The notes under the pieces are model-generated. The model was not told the DNA's origin and did no database searches. It saw only the letters and a program-made list of their open reading frames with translations. Positions 34,302-48,059 of a stretch of 64,000 nucleotides of DNA are shown one piece after another (position 1 is the first letter of the stretch; every line of letters begins with the position of its first letter). Source of the stretch: Thelonectria olida (lineage: Eukaryota > Ascomycota > Sordariomycetes > Hypocreales > Nectriaceae); assembly GCA_020736575.1 (NCBI GenBank), contig JAGPYM010000002.1, positions 186,001 to 250,000 on the forward strand, written 5' to 3'. A program made the translations under genes and the position numbers.

Positions 34302-34836
34302 CTGTACTATGATGAGAGAGAGAAGCGACGGTGAGCGAGTTTGAGTGCCTCCTTTCAGTCTCCTGGGCCTCCCAAGGTCATGTGTAGTCCGTTTGCTCAT
34401 TTAGGCTAATTTGCGGGCATGGGTCTTGATGTATCATGCAAGCCAAGCTCCCACACTGCTATTGCTGTCCGGTGTCAATGCTTCTTGAACCATGATGATT
34501 TCTAGGCAACAGGAATTGAATCTGTCATAGGTTCGAACAGGCTCAGGGACCACGCCTTGATGTTCGGTTTCCTTGATTGGCGCGCCTGTTATTGAGGCTG
34601 AACTGCGTCTGGCTATTCCAGAGTGGTGAGAATGAGACGATGCCCTCGGAGGAGCAAACCCACTGTTTATGTCGTAGGGCTGGACGAGGGGAAGAACAAA
34701 TGCCGAAGGATCTCCGGCCAGAATTGCTGTCTGGGTATGGAGACGGTCAGGTTGAATTGGCACAGCATCACTAATACTCGATTCGCACGTCTAGAGCAGC
34801 GGCTAATATGATGCTGATCTATTGGTCTCTCGATTC
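34302..34836. other. Intergenic, convergent 3' ends (535 bp)
   Basis: Between the two-TM protein (+) and the NIF3-like gene (-). No gene seen. Confidence 0.4.
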
Positions 34837-35234
34837 TCAAAAGTCCTCTAGCTTAATCACATGGTAGGCAGGCTCCTCAAAGGGATGGGCGCTGCGAACG
34901 TATTAGACAAGATGACTGAAACGACTGGCATCGCATCAACATACCTCTTTAATGCAGCAACAGCGTTCCTGGCAACATCCTCGCCCACGCAAAGGGCCTC
35001 CACACGAACCTCGTCAATCGTCTCCAGTTCACCGACCTTTCCAATGTTGGGGTTCGCAGCGTCTCCGGGGCGGAACTGGCCCGTTCCCGTGGTGGACCAG
35101 CAGCACTCGGTGTAGTTGCCCGGGCCGGGGTAGCGGCCAGCGCCGGCCTTGAAGATGGCGTTTTTGCAGGCGAGGACGGCGGACGGGGGGGCGTAGAAGA
35201 TGAGGGTGAAGCGGGCTATAGTAGCGGACGCCAT
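34837..35234 (-). CDS. NIF3/YqfO-like domain protein
   Basis: Small protein, about 114 residues, resembling the YqfO-type insert domain of NIF3-family proteins. Exons 35234-34945 and 34891-34837; the 53 nt intron (GTATGT..TCGCAG) lies before the last 18 codons. Marks: ARFTLIFYAPPSAVLACKNA, GAGRYPGPGNYTECCWST, GTGQFRPGDAANPNIG, ETIDEVRVEALCV, and, after splicing, SAHPFEEPAYHVIKLEDF, the HPYEEPAY motif of this domain. Start at 35234 gives MASATIARF, the usual N-terminus. Biochemical role unknown. Confidence 0.82.
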
Positions 35235-35749
35235 TTTGGGGTCAGCTCGTAAACAGTGCGAGGAAATGGATAACGAGGGTGGAGGTGGATGATCTGAGGT
35301 CGCCATGTTTGCGGGGGATGGCGATAGCAGTGGAGGTGTTGGCCTGAGGCTGCAACATGGTGTTGTTCTCGTCGTTCGAAGGAATCGAATGATGCATTTT
35401 TCAGCTGGAAAACTGATTCGCTCTCATAACGGATCCTGCACAACGATTCCGAATTGTAACTGACAGCGATTCGCTCGGGTGAAGGCGCTGCGTTCTTTGA
35501 CCACAGGCCGTTGTCAACCCCCGCGCCGGGTAATCGAAGAGCCTCCGTCCGCCTGGGGTACTGTAATATTAGGTAGGGGCCGTAGGAGAGACATGGAATC
35601 TCTGGTTCTGCCCGCAATTCATCAATATGAGACTCGATTGGAAAGACGGTCGATGTTGTATAAAGTAGGTGCCAAGCGAAGACTCGACTGTGAGATGAGC
35701 ATCGCCTTTAATTCACTCATGGATGATCCGAAATGAATGCCTTATCCCA
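35235..35749. other. Intergenic (515 bp)
   Basis: Upstream of the NIF3-like gene and downstream of the SDR. Nothing recognised. Confidence 0.4.
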
Positions 35750-37955
<2,206 letters not shown>

Positions 37956-39883
37956 ATGGCGGCTTCTCAATCAAAGAAGCCCTATTTCGGGCTGGTAGGA
38001 GGATGGCTTACGTTCTGGATCACAGTAAGACACGTCTTTGCGTAATGCGAGAGTCCAAGCTGAGCATCATAGTTTGCATGCGCCACCGATATGACGCTGT
38101 TCGGCTATGACCAGGGAGTGTTTAGTAAGTCAATGTTTCAACAAGCTACTCCTGTACTCTTACTGAATACTGACGATCATATCCTCATCTACCTAGGTGG
38201 TGTGGTTGTCACGGATGACTTCCTAATTCTTCACGATTTGGTCGGCCCTACAAAGACAAAGGTCTTGTCCACGCTCACAGCCATCTACGACGTCGGTTGT
38301 TTCTTTGGTGCAATCCTCGCCTTCACATTCGGTGAACGCACGGGAAGGAAATGGGCTATCGTCATTGGTACCACCATCATGGCCGTCGGAACCTTGATCC
38401 AGACTGCCTCATTTAGCCTCCCTCAGATGTTCGTGGGCCGCATCATTCTTGGGTGAGTGACGCCTTGATTCATAAGAGTATGGATCAGGGGCAAACTAAA
38501 CTGACTAATCTCAGCGTTGGAAACGGAATGAACACTGCGACGGCACCTATTTGGCAAACTGAAACGAGCAAGGCTCACATGCGAGGCAAACTTGTCATCC
38601 TTGAGATGATGATGAACATTGCTGGCTTCTCGCTTGTGAACTGGATCAACTACGGTCTTTCGTTCCACGAGGGCTCCGTTGCGTGGCGATTCCCTCTTGC
38701 GTTCCAGTTCTTCTTCATCTTCCTTCTCTGGGCCACTGTGCCCTGGCTACCAGAGTCTCCCAGGTATGTTTGTTCACTCTTGTCATCCTTTCGAACCTCT
38801 GTTCTGACGTCCCTCTTCTATAGATGGCTCTTGGCACATGATCGCACCGAAGAAGCAGCAGAAGTTCTCGCGGCTTTGGAGAACACCAAAGTTGACGACG
38901 CCCGTGTTACTGCGCAACTCAACGAAATCAGGTTCTGGGTGGATTACGAGCGCGAGCATGGCGTCAAGTGGAGAGATCTATTCACAGGGAAGACCAACGA
39001 AAACGGCGAGACGAAGACGGTGAGAAGGCTGATCCTAGGCGCTGGTACCCAGGCCATTCAACAGTTCGGCGGCATCAACATCGTCAGCTACTACCTTCCT
39101 ACTGTGCTCATCGAGTCAGTCGGGTTGTCAAACCAAAGAGCTCGTCTGCTTTCAGCCTGCAACTCGGTCTCGTACCTCGTCTTCTCGGGAGTTGCCGTAA
39201 CTCTCGTAGAGAAATGGGGAAGACGCGGTTTGATGTTGATCTCGACTTTTGGCCAATTTTTGACATTCCTCATCATCACGATTCTGCTCCGGTTTGCAGA
39301 GAACTCTGAAAACGGAGATAGCTACGGGACTGCATCGATTGCCTTCTTCTTCCTGTACTTCATCTCATTCGCAATGGGCATGTTGGGTGTCCCCTGGCTT
39401 TATCCAACGGAAATCAACTCGCTGCCGATGAGAACCAAGGGCGCTGCTGTCGCTACGGGAACGAACTGGTAAGCAACATGTCGATGATAGATCGAATGAC
39501 GCGACTAACAGAAGAATCTAGGATTACGAATTTCGTCATTGTCGAAATCACGCCCATCGGTATTCAGAATTTGGGATGGAGGTTCTGGATCGTATGGACT
39601 GTGTTCAACGCCGTCTTCCTGCCACTAATCTACTTTGTTTACCCCGAGACAGGTATGTTCAAACTCACACCAATGGAACAGAGGACTAACCAGTTCAGCG
39701 AACCGACAACTCGAAGATATTGACGCGTACTACCGTACCAACCCCTCGCTCATCGTCACCAAGAACAAGGAAGCCACCATGACCAAGCGCCCTCTCCAAT
39801 ACATTGAGCATGAAAACGAGCTACTGCGTCGCACACGGGGCGGTCTGAAAGGTGCCGAGGCTGAAGCTGAACATGACGCTTGA
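37956..39883 (+). CDS. MFS sugar transporter (SP family)
   Basis: Plasma-membrane sugar/H+ symporter, about 528 residues, seven exons: 37956-38024, 38073-38124, 38197-38452, 38515-38763, 38824-39468, 39522-39652 and 39699-39883. The two short first exons encode MAASQSKKPYFGL and FACATDMTLFGYDQGVF. Sugar-porter marks: GERTGRKWAIV, VGRIILG joined to VGNGMNTATAPIWQ, WLPESPRWL across intron 4, GTQAIQQFGGINIVSYYLP, VEKWGRRGLM, PWLYPTEINSLPMRTKGAA and YPETANRQLEDID across intron 6. Twelve membrane segments fit. Intron lengths are 46-72 nt. Nearest neighbour is the polyol-type SDR. Confidence 0.93.
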
Positions 39884-40503
39884 GGGTTCCATGAAAAATC
39901 GACGGCTGATGATGACGACTCGAAGATCCAAGAGGAAAGTGAGCGAATGTGTTCCCATGAACCGACCGGGGGCGAATTTGCGGAGGGTGCATTATGGTTC
40001 TCGCTTCTCATACGTTATGAGCGTTTGAGATTCTATCGTATGAGCTGTCCGCTCCGGGCGAGTTGCTGGCATACACAAAGGCAAAAAAACACAGTTTTAC
40101 TCACAATTTTTAGCATTTTTAAGACCCAATGCTTCCACAGTGACCAAAAGTCAAGCTTTCTAGCCTTTGAAAAATGGAAAGTTTGCATCTTCACACCAGA
40201 ACAGCTACAATGAAGGATTATCGTTGGTGCATCTGACCCGGCGTTTGAGTTCCAGATCCTTCGAGGCCGTTAAAGCCGAATAGGCAACTTCACTCGCTGG
40301 AGGGAAATGGTTTTCCAGGCTATTTGTGCAGCACTTGTGCGTTCAAAATACATAATACCACCGGGCTCAATGCTTTAACCACCACAGGCTAGGATAGGAA
40401 CTAAAATGACACGCCAAACGTCTGACAACACCCCCCCACCATATCACGACCGCGATTTCCACCCTCAATATGCACTTATTTATAACACAGGAAATAAGTA
40501 GGT
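39884..40503. other. Intergenic, convergent 3' ends (620 bp)
   Basis: Between the sugar transporter (+) and the F-box gene (-). Nothing recognised. Confidence 0.4.
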
Positions 40504-42147
40504 TTAGGCGTTGGATCTTTGTGTAAGGGTGCTGTGGACCGGTCTCTCCATGCTCCGATGATGAAGTAGTTCCTCATCGCCATCGCGTAACCCGACCTCT
40601 AGACATTGTTCCAACCAGAAACGACAACGCGACTTAGAACACCACGAGATGCCACGCATCTCGTCATCCCGCATCAATTCGTAAGACGCGTAATTGATAA
40701 ACCAAGACCATTTATTCTCATGAGGGGAGCTGACGCAGGACCGCACCGTCTGTGTGAAAACCAGAAAGTCTTCATTCTCAGAGCACTTCTCAAAGTCCCA
40801 ATCCCATGACCCAACAAAGTCATCATAATGGAGGTTGTGACTGAACCCTGCGCATCGATCTTGGTGCTCGCGCTGGAATTCATTCCTTCCTGCGAAAGTA
40901 GGGGATCCTAAATTTGCCCTGAGCCGCCAAGATCTCGTGGGGTTTGGGCAGAGTTTCCATTCAAACTTGTTTGAAGCGGTCGTCCTTGGCGCATCAGACT
41001 TGGAAGGCAACATTGGCTGGCCCCAATCTAGACAGCTGCAGATGTTGGGATCGAAACATCTGGAGATGTCTTCACAGCCGAATGTGCTTGATGTGTTTGA
41101 TGTGTTTGATGGCACCCAATGAAACGATGAAACGGGAAGCCTGTCGTGGACAAGTTTCTTGATACTAGCTCGAAACGCCCTAGAGCTGACTTTACTACCC
41201 TGTTCTGACCCTTGAGGCCTGAATGGAAGATGTGTTGTGATTGACAAGTTAAAACACAAGTTTTGCCTCTCATCTCTGTAGAACTTGAATCGCGGCTTAT
41301 CGTCGTTGCAGCAAAACTTTGAAGTCCCGTCTTTGACGTGCTGGCATGGCGAGACTTTGTGGTGTCCATTGTCGCACTGAATCGTATTCTGGCCTGGCGG
41401 AGCGTCTGCAAGACGCTGAGCTGAGTCCCAAGTGATGGATACATGCTCACACAGTGTTATGCATCCCTCGCGGCCCCTGCAGAGCCTCTCATCATCGTTG
41501 GACTCATGACGCTGTCGGGCCGAGAAGAAGAAGGCTCGGTGTTCTATGTTGCATCCCGCGCAATAGATGAAAGGCACAGCTTTAAGAAGTTCCCTGTCAC
41601 TCCCGTAGCCTTTATCTTTCCTGAAAGCAGTACATGAGTCGCACAAAGAAGTATTTTCAGATAATCGGAGATGCTGTCCTGGAAAACAATCCAGAGGAGT
41701 GGCCCAGATCCTGGCTAAAGAAGTGCGCTTGTTATGGTCGTGTGCATCTGTGAGATGGTACTTCCAGAACACTTTAGATTGGTTGAATAAACGCATGAAG
41801 TCTCGCGAGACGTGGCGGAGTCGGAGGATGTCGTCAAGGTCAACGAGTTCCATAATTGCAACAATCAACACGTCAGGAAGTCGTACCAGGGGGCTCTGAG
41901 TCTGGTTCCAGTAGGCCGAAGCGACGATGGGGTCCATGTCGTCTGTGCTAAGAAGTTGGTGACCGCCATCACGGTGTTGTCTGGAGGCGACCGCATCCTC
42001 ATAAGAGGGTGGCAGATCGCGGGAGCGAGAGGCGGAGGTGATAATTCGATTCCGTCGTTGATTGGAGTGTTGATCTGAATCACGACCGAAGAAATCCTGG
42101 ATGAATTCTCCGAAGCTCCGGTGTGTTGGTCCTTTTCCTTTGGCCAT
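40504..42147 (-). CDS. F-box domain protein
   Basis: Single exon, 547 residues. After a basic, Ser-rich N-terminus with DLPPSYEDAV (a PPSY motif that can bind WW domains), an F-box lies at about residues 85-130: LVRLPDVLIVAIMELVDLDD, then ILRLRHVSRDFMRLF. The body is Cys-rich (CDSCTAFRKDKG, YCAGCNIEHRAFFF, CDNGHHKVSPC) as in a large fungal family of F-box proteins of unknown target. A short Asn-Thr-Ser repeat (NTSNTSSTF) reflects a TGTTTGA-type DNA repeat at about 41086-41110. Expected to work as an SCF ubiquitin-ligase adaptor. The first ATG is 42147. Confidence 0.8.
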   Translation of the reverse strand: MAKGKGPTHRSFGEFIQDFFGRDSDQHSNQRRNRIITSASRSRDLPPSYEDAVASRQHRDGGHQLLSTDDMDPIVASAYWNQTQSPLVRLPDVLIVAIMELVDLDDILRLRHVSRDFMRLFNQSKVFWKYHLTDAHDHNKRTSLARIWATPLDCFPGQHLRLSENTSLCDSCTAFRKDKGYGSDRELLKAVPFIYCAGCNIEHRAFFFSARQRHESNDDERLCRGREGCITLCEHVSITWDSAQRLADAPPGQNTIQCDNGHHKVSPCQHVKDGTSKFCCNDDKPRFKFYRDERQNLCFNLSITTHLPFRPQGSEQGSKVSSRAFRASIKKLVHDRLPVSSFHWVPSNTSNTSSTFGCEDISRCFDPNICSCLDWGQPMLPSKSDAPRTTASNKFEWKLCPNPTRSWRLRANLGSPTFAGRNEFQREHQDRCAGFSHNLHYDDFVGSWDWDFEKCSENEDFLVFTQTVRSCVSSPHENKWSWFINYASYELMRDDEMRGISWCSKSRCRFWLEQCLEVGLRDGDEELLHHRSMERPVHSTLTQRSNA

Positions 42148-42694
42148 GGTGTTCGATTGGGAGATTCTCGGACTCTCGGAAAAGAGGCTTGAAGTCTGTG
42201 GAGTGAGGTTCAGGACAGAGTAAAGGTCTGGGTGTAGATTGCTTAAATATATATCTATTTTCAAAGTGTAATTGCCCTCAGAGCACCTGCAAACTTAGAC
42301 ACTCACGTGGGATGGATGTTGAATTTTCAAATGTTTGATTTTTGTAGTGGCGAACCTTAGTTGTTAGAGGTGCTGCACCTTGTGGGCTATGCATGGGTGG
42401 CTTCAACTTGAACGGCCGCAAAAATGGGCTTGCTAAGGAGCGGGACTGTTGGGCAATACCGACGTGAAGAATATAGGTTTGCCGTAGGGAGAAGAGTAAT
42501 GGGTATGAGTCACTCTCGATGAACTGGGCAGTGCCGAGCGTCAATATAGGGCTTATCAGGAAGCAATTGTTTTGCTTTGAGCAAGTCCCATTCCTCTCAA
42601 AGCGCCCGCGTTGCTTGTCGATCGAGAAACTTTGCGTTGTCTGATTGATACTTTTGGCAATTGTGGAAGGATTGGGTCTTGAAAATGCTAAAAC
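42148..42694. other. Intergenic (547 bp)
   Basis: Upstream region of the F-box gene. No gene seen. Confidence 0.4.
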
Positions 42695-43045
42695 TTATGG
42701 AAAGAATCCTGTGGTTTTTGTTTTTCCCTTTGTGCCAGCAACTGGCGTCTGGAGCGGACAGCTTATAACAGTTGCCTTGGCTTCCACCAGTCCATCCTCC
42801 GAAGGCCAGAAGTGCTTCCGCCAGTCGCTGTCTGCAAGGGTGTGCCCAGCCATGCTAAACTGAGAGTAGATTCCGTCCTTCGCGCCCGCTTTTCCTTTCG
42901 TTCCCTCGAGGCTAATCTGGCCTGAAGAAGTTTCCTCCACAGAGTCGAAACGCATGTTGTTGACTCCCTCAACGTTCAGTTCCACAACGCAATGAAGCAG
43001 AAGCGGATGTCCTAGCGTGCGAACCACCCTCAGTTGTTCCATCAT
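42695..43045 (-). CDS. Small hypothetical protein
   Basis: 116-residue open frame starting MMEQLRVVRTLGHPLLLHC and running through SVEETSSGQISLEGTKGKAG and AGHTLADSDWRKHFWPSEDG. Amino-acid usage looks coding, but I recognise no family and see no motif that fixes function. The frame is open for some distance upstream without another ATG, so a 5' exon may be missing. Low confidence. Confidence 0.4.
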   Translation of the reverse strand: MMEQLRVVRTLGHPLLLHCVVELNVEGVNNMRFDSVEETSSGQISLEGTKGKAGAKDGIYSQFSMAGHTLADSDWRKHFWPSEDGLVEAKATVISCPLQTPVAGTKGKTKTTGFFP

Positions 43046-43598
43046 GTACTCTCTAATTGTGTAGAGCTTGTCCGTGTTTTCCTACTCAAGTTGAAGAGAA
43101 ATGGGATGCGGTACGGGTGAAATATAGATAGTAAGGGTCCTCGCACGAAGTTCGACTCGCTGGGCGCGCTTTCACACGATCCTACCAAGAAGGATTCCCT
43201 GGTTGTGTTGTCTGGCCTCTGAAGGCGCAATGTCGGGCGAAAACGGAGGGGGCGAGCAGTCTTGGTAGGAAGTAGTTACCACAGTTAATAAAGTAGGGGC
43301 TTTTAATTTGCTTTTAAGTGTAAGTTTTCTCTAATTAAATAAAATGAATTAAATAAATATACCGGATAAAAAGTATCAATTCTTAAGTGTTATTATATTA
43401 TTATTATGGTTAAAAAAGCCGATTCTCTAGGCAGGTCGACGCAGGCCAAGCCCTTGTCTTGCATCTATCACAATAAGCTTCTCGATAGGGCTCACAGCTG
43501 GTCTCAAGGTAAGTGTTATTATATATAATCGTTACATTTGGGTTTAAATCTACCTGAAGCTATTAACGCTCCTTGAAAATTGACTCTTCTATCCGCCC
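43046..43598. other. AT-rich intergenic region holding a truncated retroelement
   Basis: About 43290-43600 is markedly AT-rich compared with its surroundings and includes SINE-like copy A (43399-43510). No gene. Confidence 0.5.
43399..43510 (-). mobile_element. SINE-like retroelement, 5'-truncated copy A
   Basis: 112 bp insert with high similarity to 50626-50740. It is flanked by a 14-bp direct repeat AAGTGTTATTATAT (43385-43398 and 43511-43524; 15 bp if a shared T is counted). Read on the reverse strand it ends in a T-run followed by an ATA-type tail, like copy B, and lacks the 5' part of copy B. Long variable target-site duplication, 5' truncation and a simple tail point to LINE-mediated retroposition. 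Confidence 0.75.
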
Positions 43599-45304
43599 TC
43601 ACTTTTCATCCGTCTTCTCATGTGTCACAACTCCAACTTCTACACCACCAGTATTGTCAAGACCAAGCTGGGCAGTGTCCCAGCCATGCTCATAGAGATA
43701 GTCACGGAAACGCTGATCTTCAACAGTGATAGTGTCCTGGCCAACATGGGGAATGCAGAACAAGACAATGCAAGCTGACAGAATGCAAAGGCTAGAAGAG
43801 ACCCAGAACGGATACTGAGCAGACTGAGTGTCGTTGCCGCCGGCCTTTTGGATATAAGGAAATACCCAAGTCCCAACAAACGCGCCGATCTTACCAACTG
43901 CGGCAGCGATGCCGTAGTATCGTCCTCGAACACCGGTTGCCGATGTCTTAGCAGCCAGCAGACCAATGTTGTTGCCGGGGCCGAGTTCTCCGAGCGCCTG
44001 GAAGAGTCCGAAGACGACGGCAAATGCCGCAACATGCTGGGAGATTTTGTCATAGACGCCGGCCATGATGAACCCAACAATTGCTTGGAGAGTGACGCCG
44101 AGAGCCAGAGTGTATCGAGGACCAATCCAGTCGCTGACGAAAGCGCCAATGAGAGTACCCGGGAGGTAAAACATATTGACAACCGTGTTCCAGCCAAAGA
44201 CTGTTGTCAAGGGGGCATCGTCACCATATATTCCAGACAGAATGGAGGACGAGTAGATTCCAAAGGCGTAGGAGGAGAACTGGGGTCTCTCGTCAGTTGA
44301 AGGTGCGGATATGAGATCCAGGGAAGACTTACGTTGTAGAGGAACCATACGAGACTGACACTGAGGAGGCGGAACCAGTAAAAACGGAAGACCAACCAGT
44401 AGGGGGTCTGGCGTCTCATGGACTCGTTGGCAAACTCCTCAGGCTCCTTGAGCCTCAGACGCAACACAAACAGAACAAGAGGAAAGATAACACCAATGCC
44501 CAAGCTTGTTCGCCAGATGGTACCGTAGTGACCATTGTGGCAAGCGGCCGCAACCACATCTAACGGTGTTAGTTAGCCCAAGGTGTCAGATGAGCTATGG
44601 AAGGCCACTCACAAGGAACAAAGGCACCGATGACGAATCCGAAATCGATCATGGAGTTGGTGAAGAGAATGAACCATCGGTTTCGAGTTCCCTTCTTCAT
44701 TTGGCTGCTGGATTCTGCACAGCCAACACTGCCAGCCGGATATTCGCCTAACAAATAGTAAGCATTGATTCACATGGTAGAATCCACATTGCGTCGTACC
44801 TCCAATACCAATGCCAACAAAGAATCGCCAAGCAGTCAGCATGTTGAACATGCCAATAGCCTCCCCGTGCCAGAACGATCCCGCAGCCAAGGCAGTGAAG
44901 ATGATGAGGATAACAGTAGAGACCATCAGCGTGTTAGTTCGCGACCAGTGGTCAGCCAAGAAGCCAAACACAAGCTGGCCTACGACGGTGCCAGCAAAAG
45001 CAATGTCGGAAACATATTTGTACGCGTTTGATTTGGCATAAACGTCTCCATATTGTGCCTTGAGAGTGGTGTTCACAGAACCAATGACCTGGAGGTGTTA
45101 GTGTTATCAGTCATAGTAGCACACGTAACAGAGTCTCACGTTGTTGATGTAACCATCTGAGAAGAGACCAGCGCCACAGGCAAAGACGGGCAGAGCAGTT
45201 TCAATCCAAGGCCTTTGGTAGACGCGATCATGTGAGACATCAACGTCCTCGCTGGGGCGGGGCTCGGCGGAGCTTTCCTCACGCCTCTTCTTGAATCCGA
45301 GCAT
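43599..45304 (-). CDS. MFS transporter, GIT1 (glycerophosphoinositol permease) type
   Basis: About 498 residues in five exons: 45304-45140, 45088-44800, 44747-44613, 44559-44333 and 44279-43599, with introns of 51-53 nt. Twelve membrane segments. Marks: VFACGAGLFSDGYINNVIGS, FGFLADHWSRTNTLM, FFVGIGIGGEYPAGSVGCAE across intron 2, RWFILFTNSMIDFGFV, and GIGVIFPLVLFVLRLRLKEP. The EYP-GS-AE loop followed by an RWF..TN.MIDFGF motif is that of yeast Git1-type carriers of glycerophosphodiesters, a branch close to Pho84 phosphate transporters. Likely plasma membrane, scavenging phosphate or inositol compounds. Substrate inferred from family only. Confidence 0.88.
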
Positions 45305-48059
45305 TCTGATGATTGAGAGAAAGCAGTGCCCGTGTGCAATGGTGGTATCACGATGAACCAAACAATGTGGGAATTTTCAAGACGTCTTTGACATCTGCAG
45401 GAGAGCTTTTGAAGAGTGATCGACAACCAGACAAGTTATAGGCGGACGATGGAGGCTGGTTTCTGTCACACGAGGGTGGGAAAACGGTCAAGAGAGGTCC
45501 GAGAGCCACAGGAGGGGAAGTGTGTTTGATGTTTTTCGGTGTCAGATAAGGAATAGCAAAACAAGGAAGAGCACCATGGGCTTGTGTCCACACGAGGAGG
45601 ATTGAGGGGAGAAATGCTCGATGGAGGACGGGGATAACGAAACCAAGGCAGGGAATAGATGCACATGGCAGCCATCGTTGGGTCACGACGAGTGATAACA
45701 GCTGGACTATCAGCTGTCCCATTATCTTCCCCGGCCGCACAGTATCCACTCGGAGCTGCAAAGTTCCTCCCTCTGTTCGGTGCCAATGCCTCGGAGCGCG
45801 CTGCAGCCAACCGCCTTGCCGCCGTCATCTTCGCCGTGCGGTTTCGATACCCGCGGGTGCGTGGCGGACATGGCCGACCTGGTTGGGCTCCTGGTTTCTC
45901 GCGGAATGAACCCTTCGAGTTCGCTGACGTACCCAAGATCGCCTGAGCTCGAAGCAAACGTCGATTAATTGCCCTGTTGGGCAACGGGCGGCTCCCCACA
46001 GGGTCCATGGGGTTTGGCTACTCGGCGCAAAGGTGCCGAAGACAGCTGGGAGCACTTGATGCCCTGTTTGCTGGAGGGCACTAGGAAGAATGAGTTAGGT
46101 AGTTGTGTAAGTGAAGAATCACATGGGGGCTAACGTCGTGTAGCCTCAGCTGGATGGCAAAGACATTGCGCCAAAGTCTGTTGAATCTTGCCATGTTGAT
46201 CCTCTGCCCAAGTCCCCCAATACGTGTACGTAAGCTCTCGTCTCAGAACCAACACCACGGTCTCTCCGACGTGACATTTGCGGTAGGTGGTATTTGTGCG
46301 CCGCAGGAGAGTGGATCTCGGCCTGTACCTCGTGGTCCGGGTAACGCGGCACTAAGTGAGTATTTTCAAGGCGTGATACGAATACTGTCCAGTGGTTAGG
46401 GATTAGATTGCGGAGTGGTGGTGGTGATCAATTAATTGTCCAGCTCCACCAACATCCAACGAGGGAGGAGACTCGTAAATTGCTGCGAATTTGCTAGCAA
46501 CGGGGCATGTGATTGAGGGTCTTATGTTTACGTCTTAAAGTCTCAACCAACACGAAGCTCGGCGAGGTCGACTTGCACCGCCCGAGCTCTCACAAGCTGA
46601 TGCTCATCTCTCCTTCATGTCCTGTTGCTCTGACCTGCCTAACAGGTACTGAGGTTGAGTCTGAGCACGAGGGCAGTTACTCTTCCGAGCATTCATTTCA
46701 GATCCTTCTTATTCGGGCCTTAGCGACGACGTCCTTGGCGATAGGATTCGGCCGATACGTGTTTCATGCAACCATGCGGCGATGCAACGTTAACCACCCA
46801 ATTCACAAGTACCGACTACCCTGAAGTTAGGGAAATTCCAAGGAAATTCCATCGCCTGCCTTGAAAACGTGGAGCTGGAGGAGACGGAGACCGGCTGTCT
46901 GTCAGATCGAAGATAAAAGAGAAAAAGCTGACACTCGGGACATCGCTCTCACTGCCGACGCTCCGCCTCCAACACTGGCAATTAGACAGCGGCTGTAAGC
47001 AATCAATTCCGTTAGGCGCGTTGCCGTAACGCCAGCCTTTGGCCTGCCTACTTAGGCAAAGGGCCCAGAAAATTTTCCAAAGAAGCGCGAGGTCAATTTG
47101 ACGGTTTAAGCGCCACTTCGAAATGGGTTCCTCCAACCATGCATGTGCTGTTGACATGGTCTGGTCGGAACGCAAGATCAAGCCCAGTGCGGCCGAGCCC
47201 TTCGTGTAAATGAGATAATTAACTAGCATTCTGTATTTTCGGCAGACGTCTCGGACCGCTCAAAAGTAGCCGCTGGACGGAACCTTGGTGATGGTCTGCG
47301 TAAGAAGTAGGGCCGAGGTTCAGGTCATACGGGAGGATTCCCTCTGCAAGTCCTTGCACGGGCGATGCTCCAACATCATAACCGTCAAGCTTAAACGACT
47401 CTCCAAGAGCATCCACATCTCCATCAGAAATCATTTTGCCAGAGGGGGGGTAAAATGGACCGACGTGGGGGACGTGCTTGCGGAGCCTGGATAAGCAATA
47501 AGGTGTAGATCTTGGGGTTGTGTGGGTAGCACTCACCATCCTCCACGGATGTTACTCGACACGGGTAGAACGAGGAGTGTGATACCGTGATAACAAATAT
47601 AAATGGTCTTCTTTGGTACAGAAGATACACCAATATCAACTGACTATGTGGTGAAGACTGTAAATAAGGTCCAATTTGCTCATCACTACAACGAACCTGC
47701 CAAACCGCATGGCTCTACGCCGTCAAGGTTTAAGAGATCCTCGTTTTTGAAGGTTCCATTTCCCACAATCCGGCCTAGACTTCCACCGTCGAGTTTCCTG
47801 GAGAAGTTGGACTGGTCCGAGTCGTCTGGCTTCACACCCAAGCAACGCAGCTTTCCAGACAGGGAATGCAAATACATGCGAAGGCATCAATGATGGGCTA
47901 ATTGACGAGGGGATATCGACAGCGACAAGTAGCCACTTAACGAAATACATCAGCGTATTGCCGAGGCAGAGGCATTTACTCTTGAGGGCAAAGTAACCGA
48001 TGTAGGATGGGAGAGAAAAGAATGAGGGAAGTCTTGACCAGTTTTCAAGTTTCAAGAAA
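45305..48059. other. Long gene-poor stretch (2.75 kb)
   Basis: No gene I can support. A reverse frame at about 47290-47455 reads like protein (KMISDGDVDALGESFKLDGY, then VQGLAEGILPYDLNLGP) but is isolated and may be a relic. Other frames look random. Confidence 0.4.

Noticed and set aside
34531..34550. GGTTCGAAC resembling a tRNA B box
   Set aside because: The bases after it do not fit a T-arm and no acceptor stem or anticodon arm could be drawn.
45466..46008. 180-codon reverse frame and 95-codon forward frame
   Set aside because: Arg/Pro/Ser-rich chance frames overlapping each other in GC-rich DNA upstream of the GIT1-type gene.
46816..47539. Reverse-strand frames including a stretch reading KMISDGDVDALGESFKLDGY
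   Set aside because: One isolated segment looks coding, but I could not join it to others or name a family, so it is not called as a gene.
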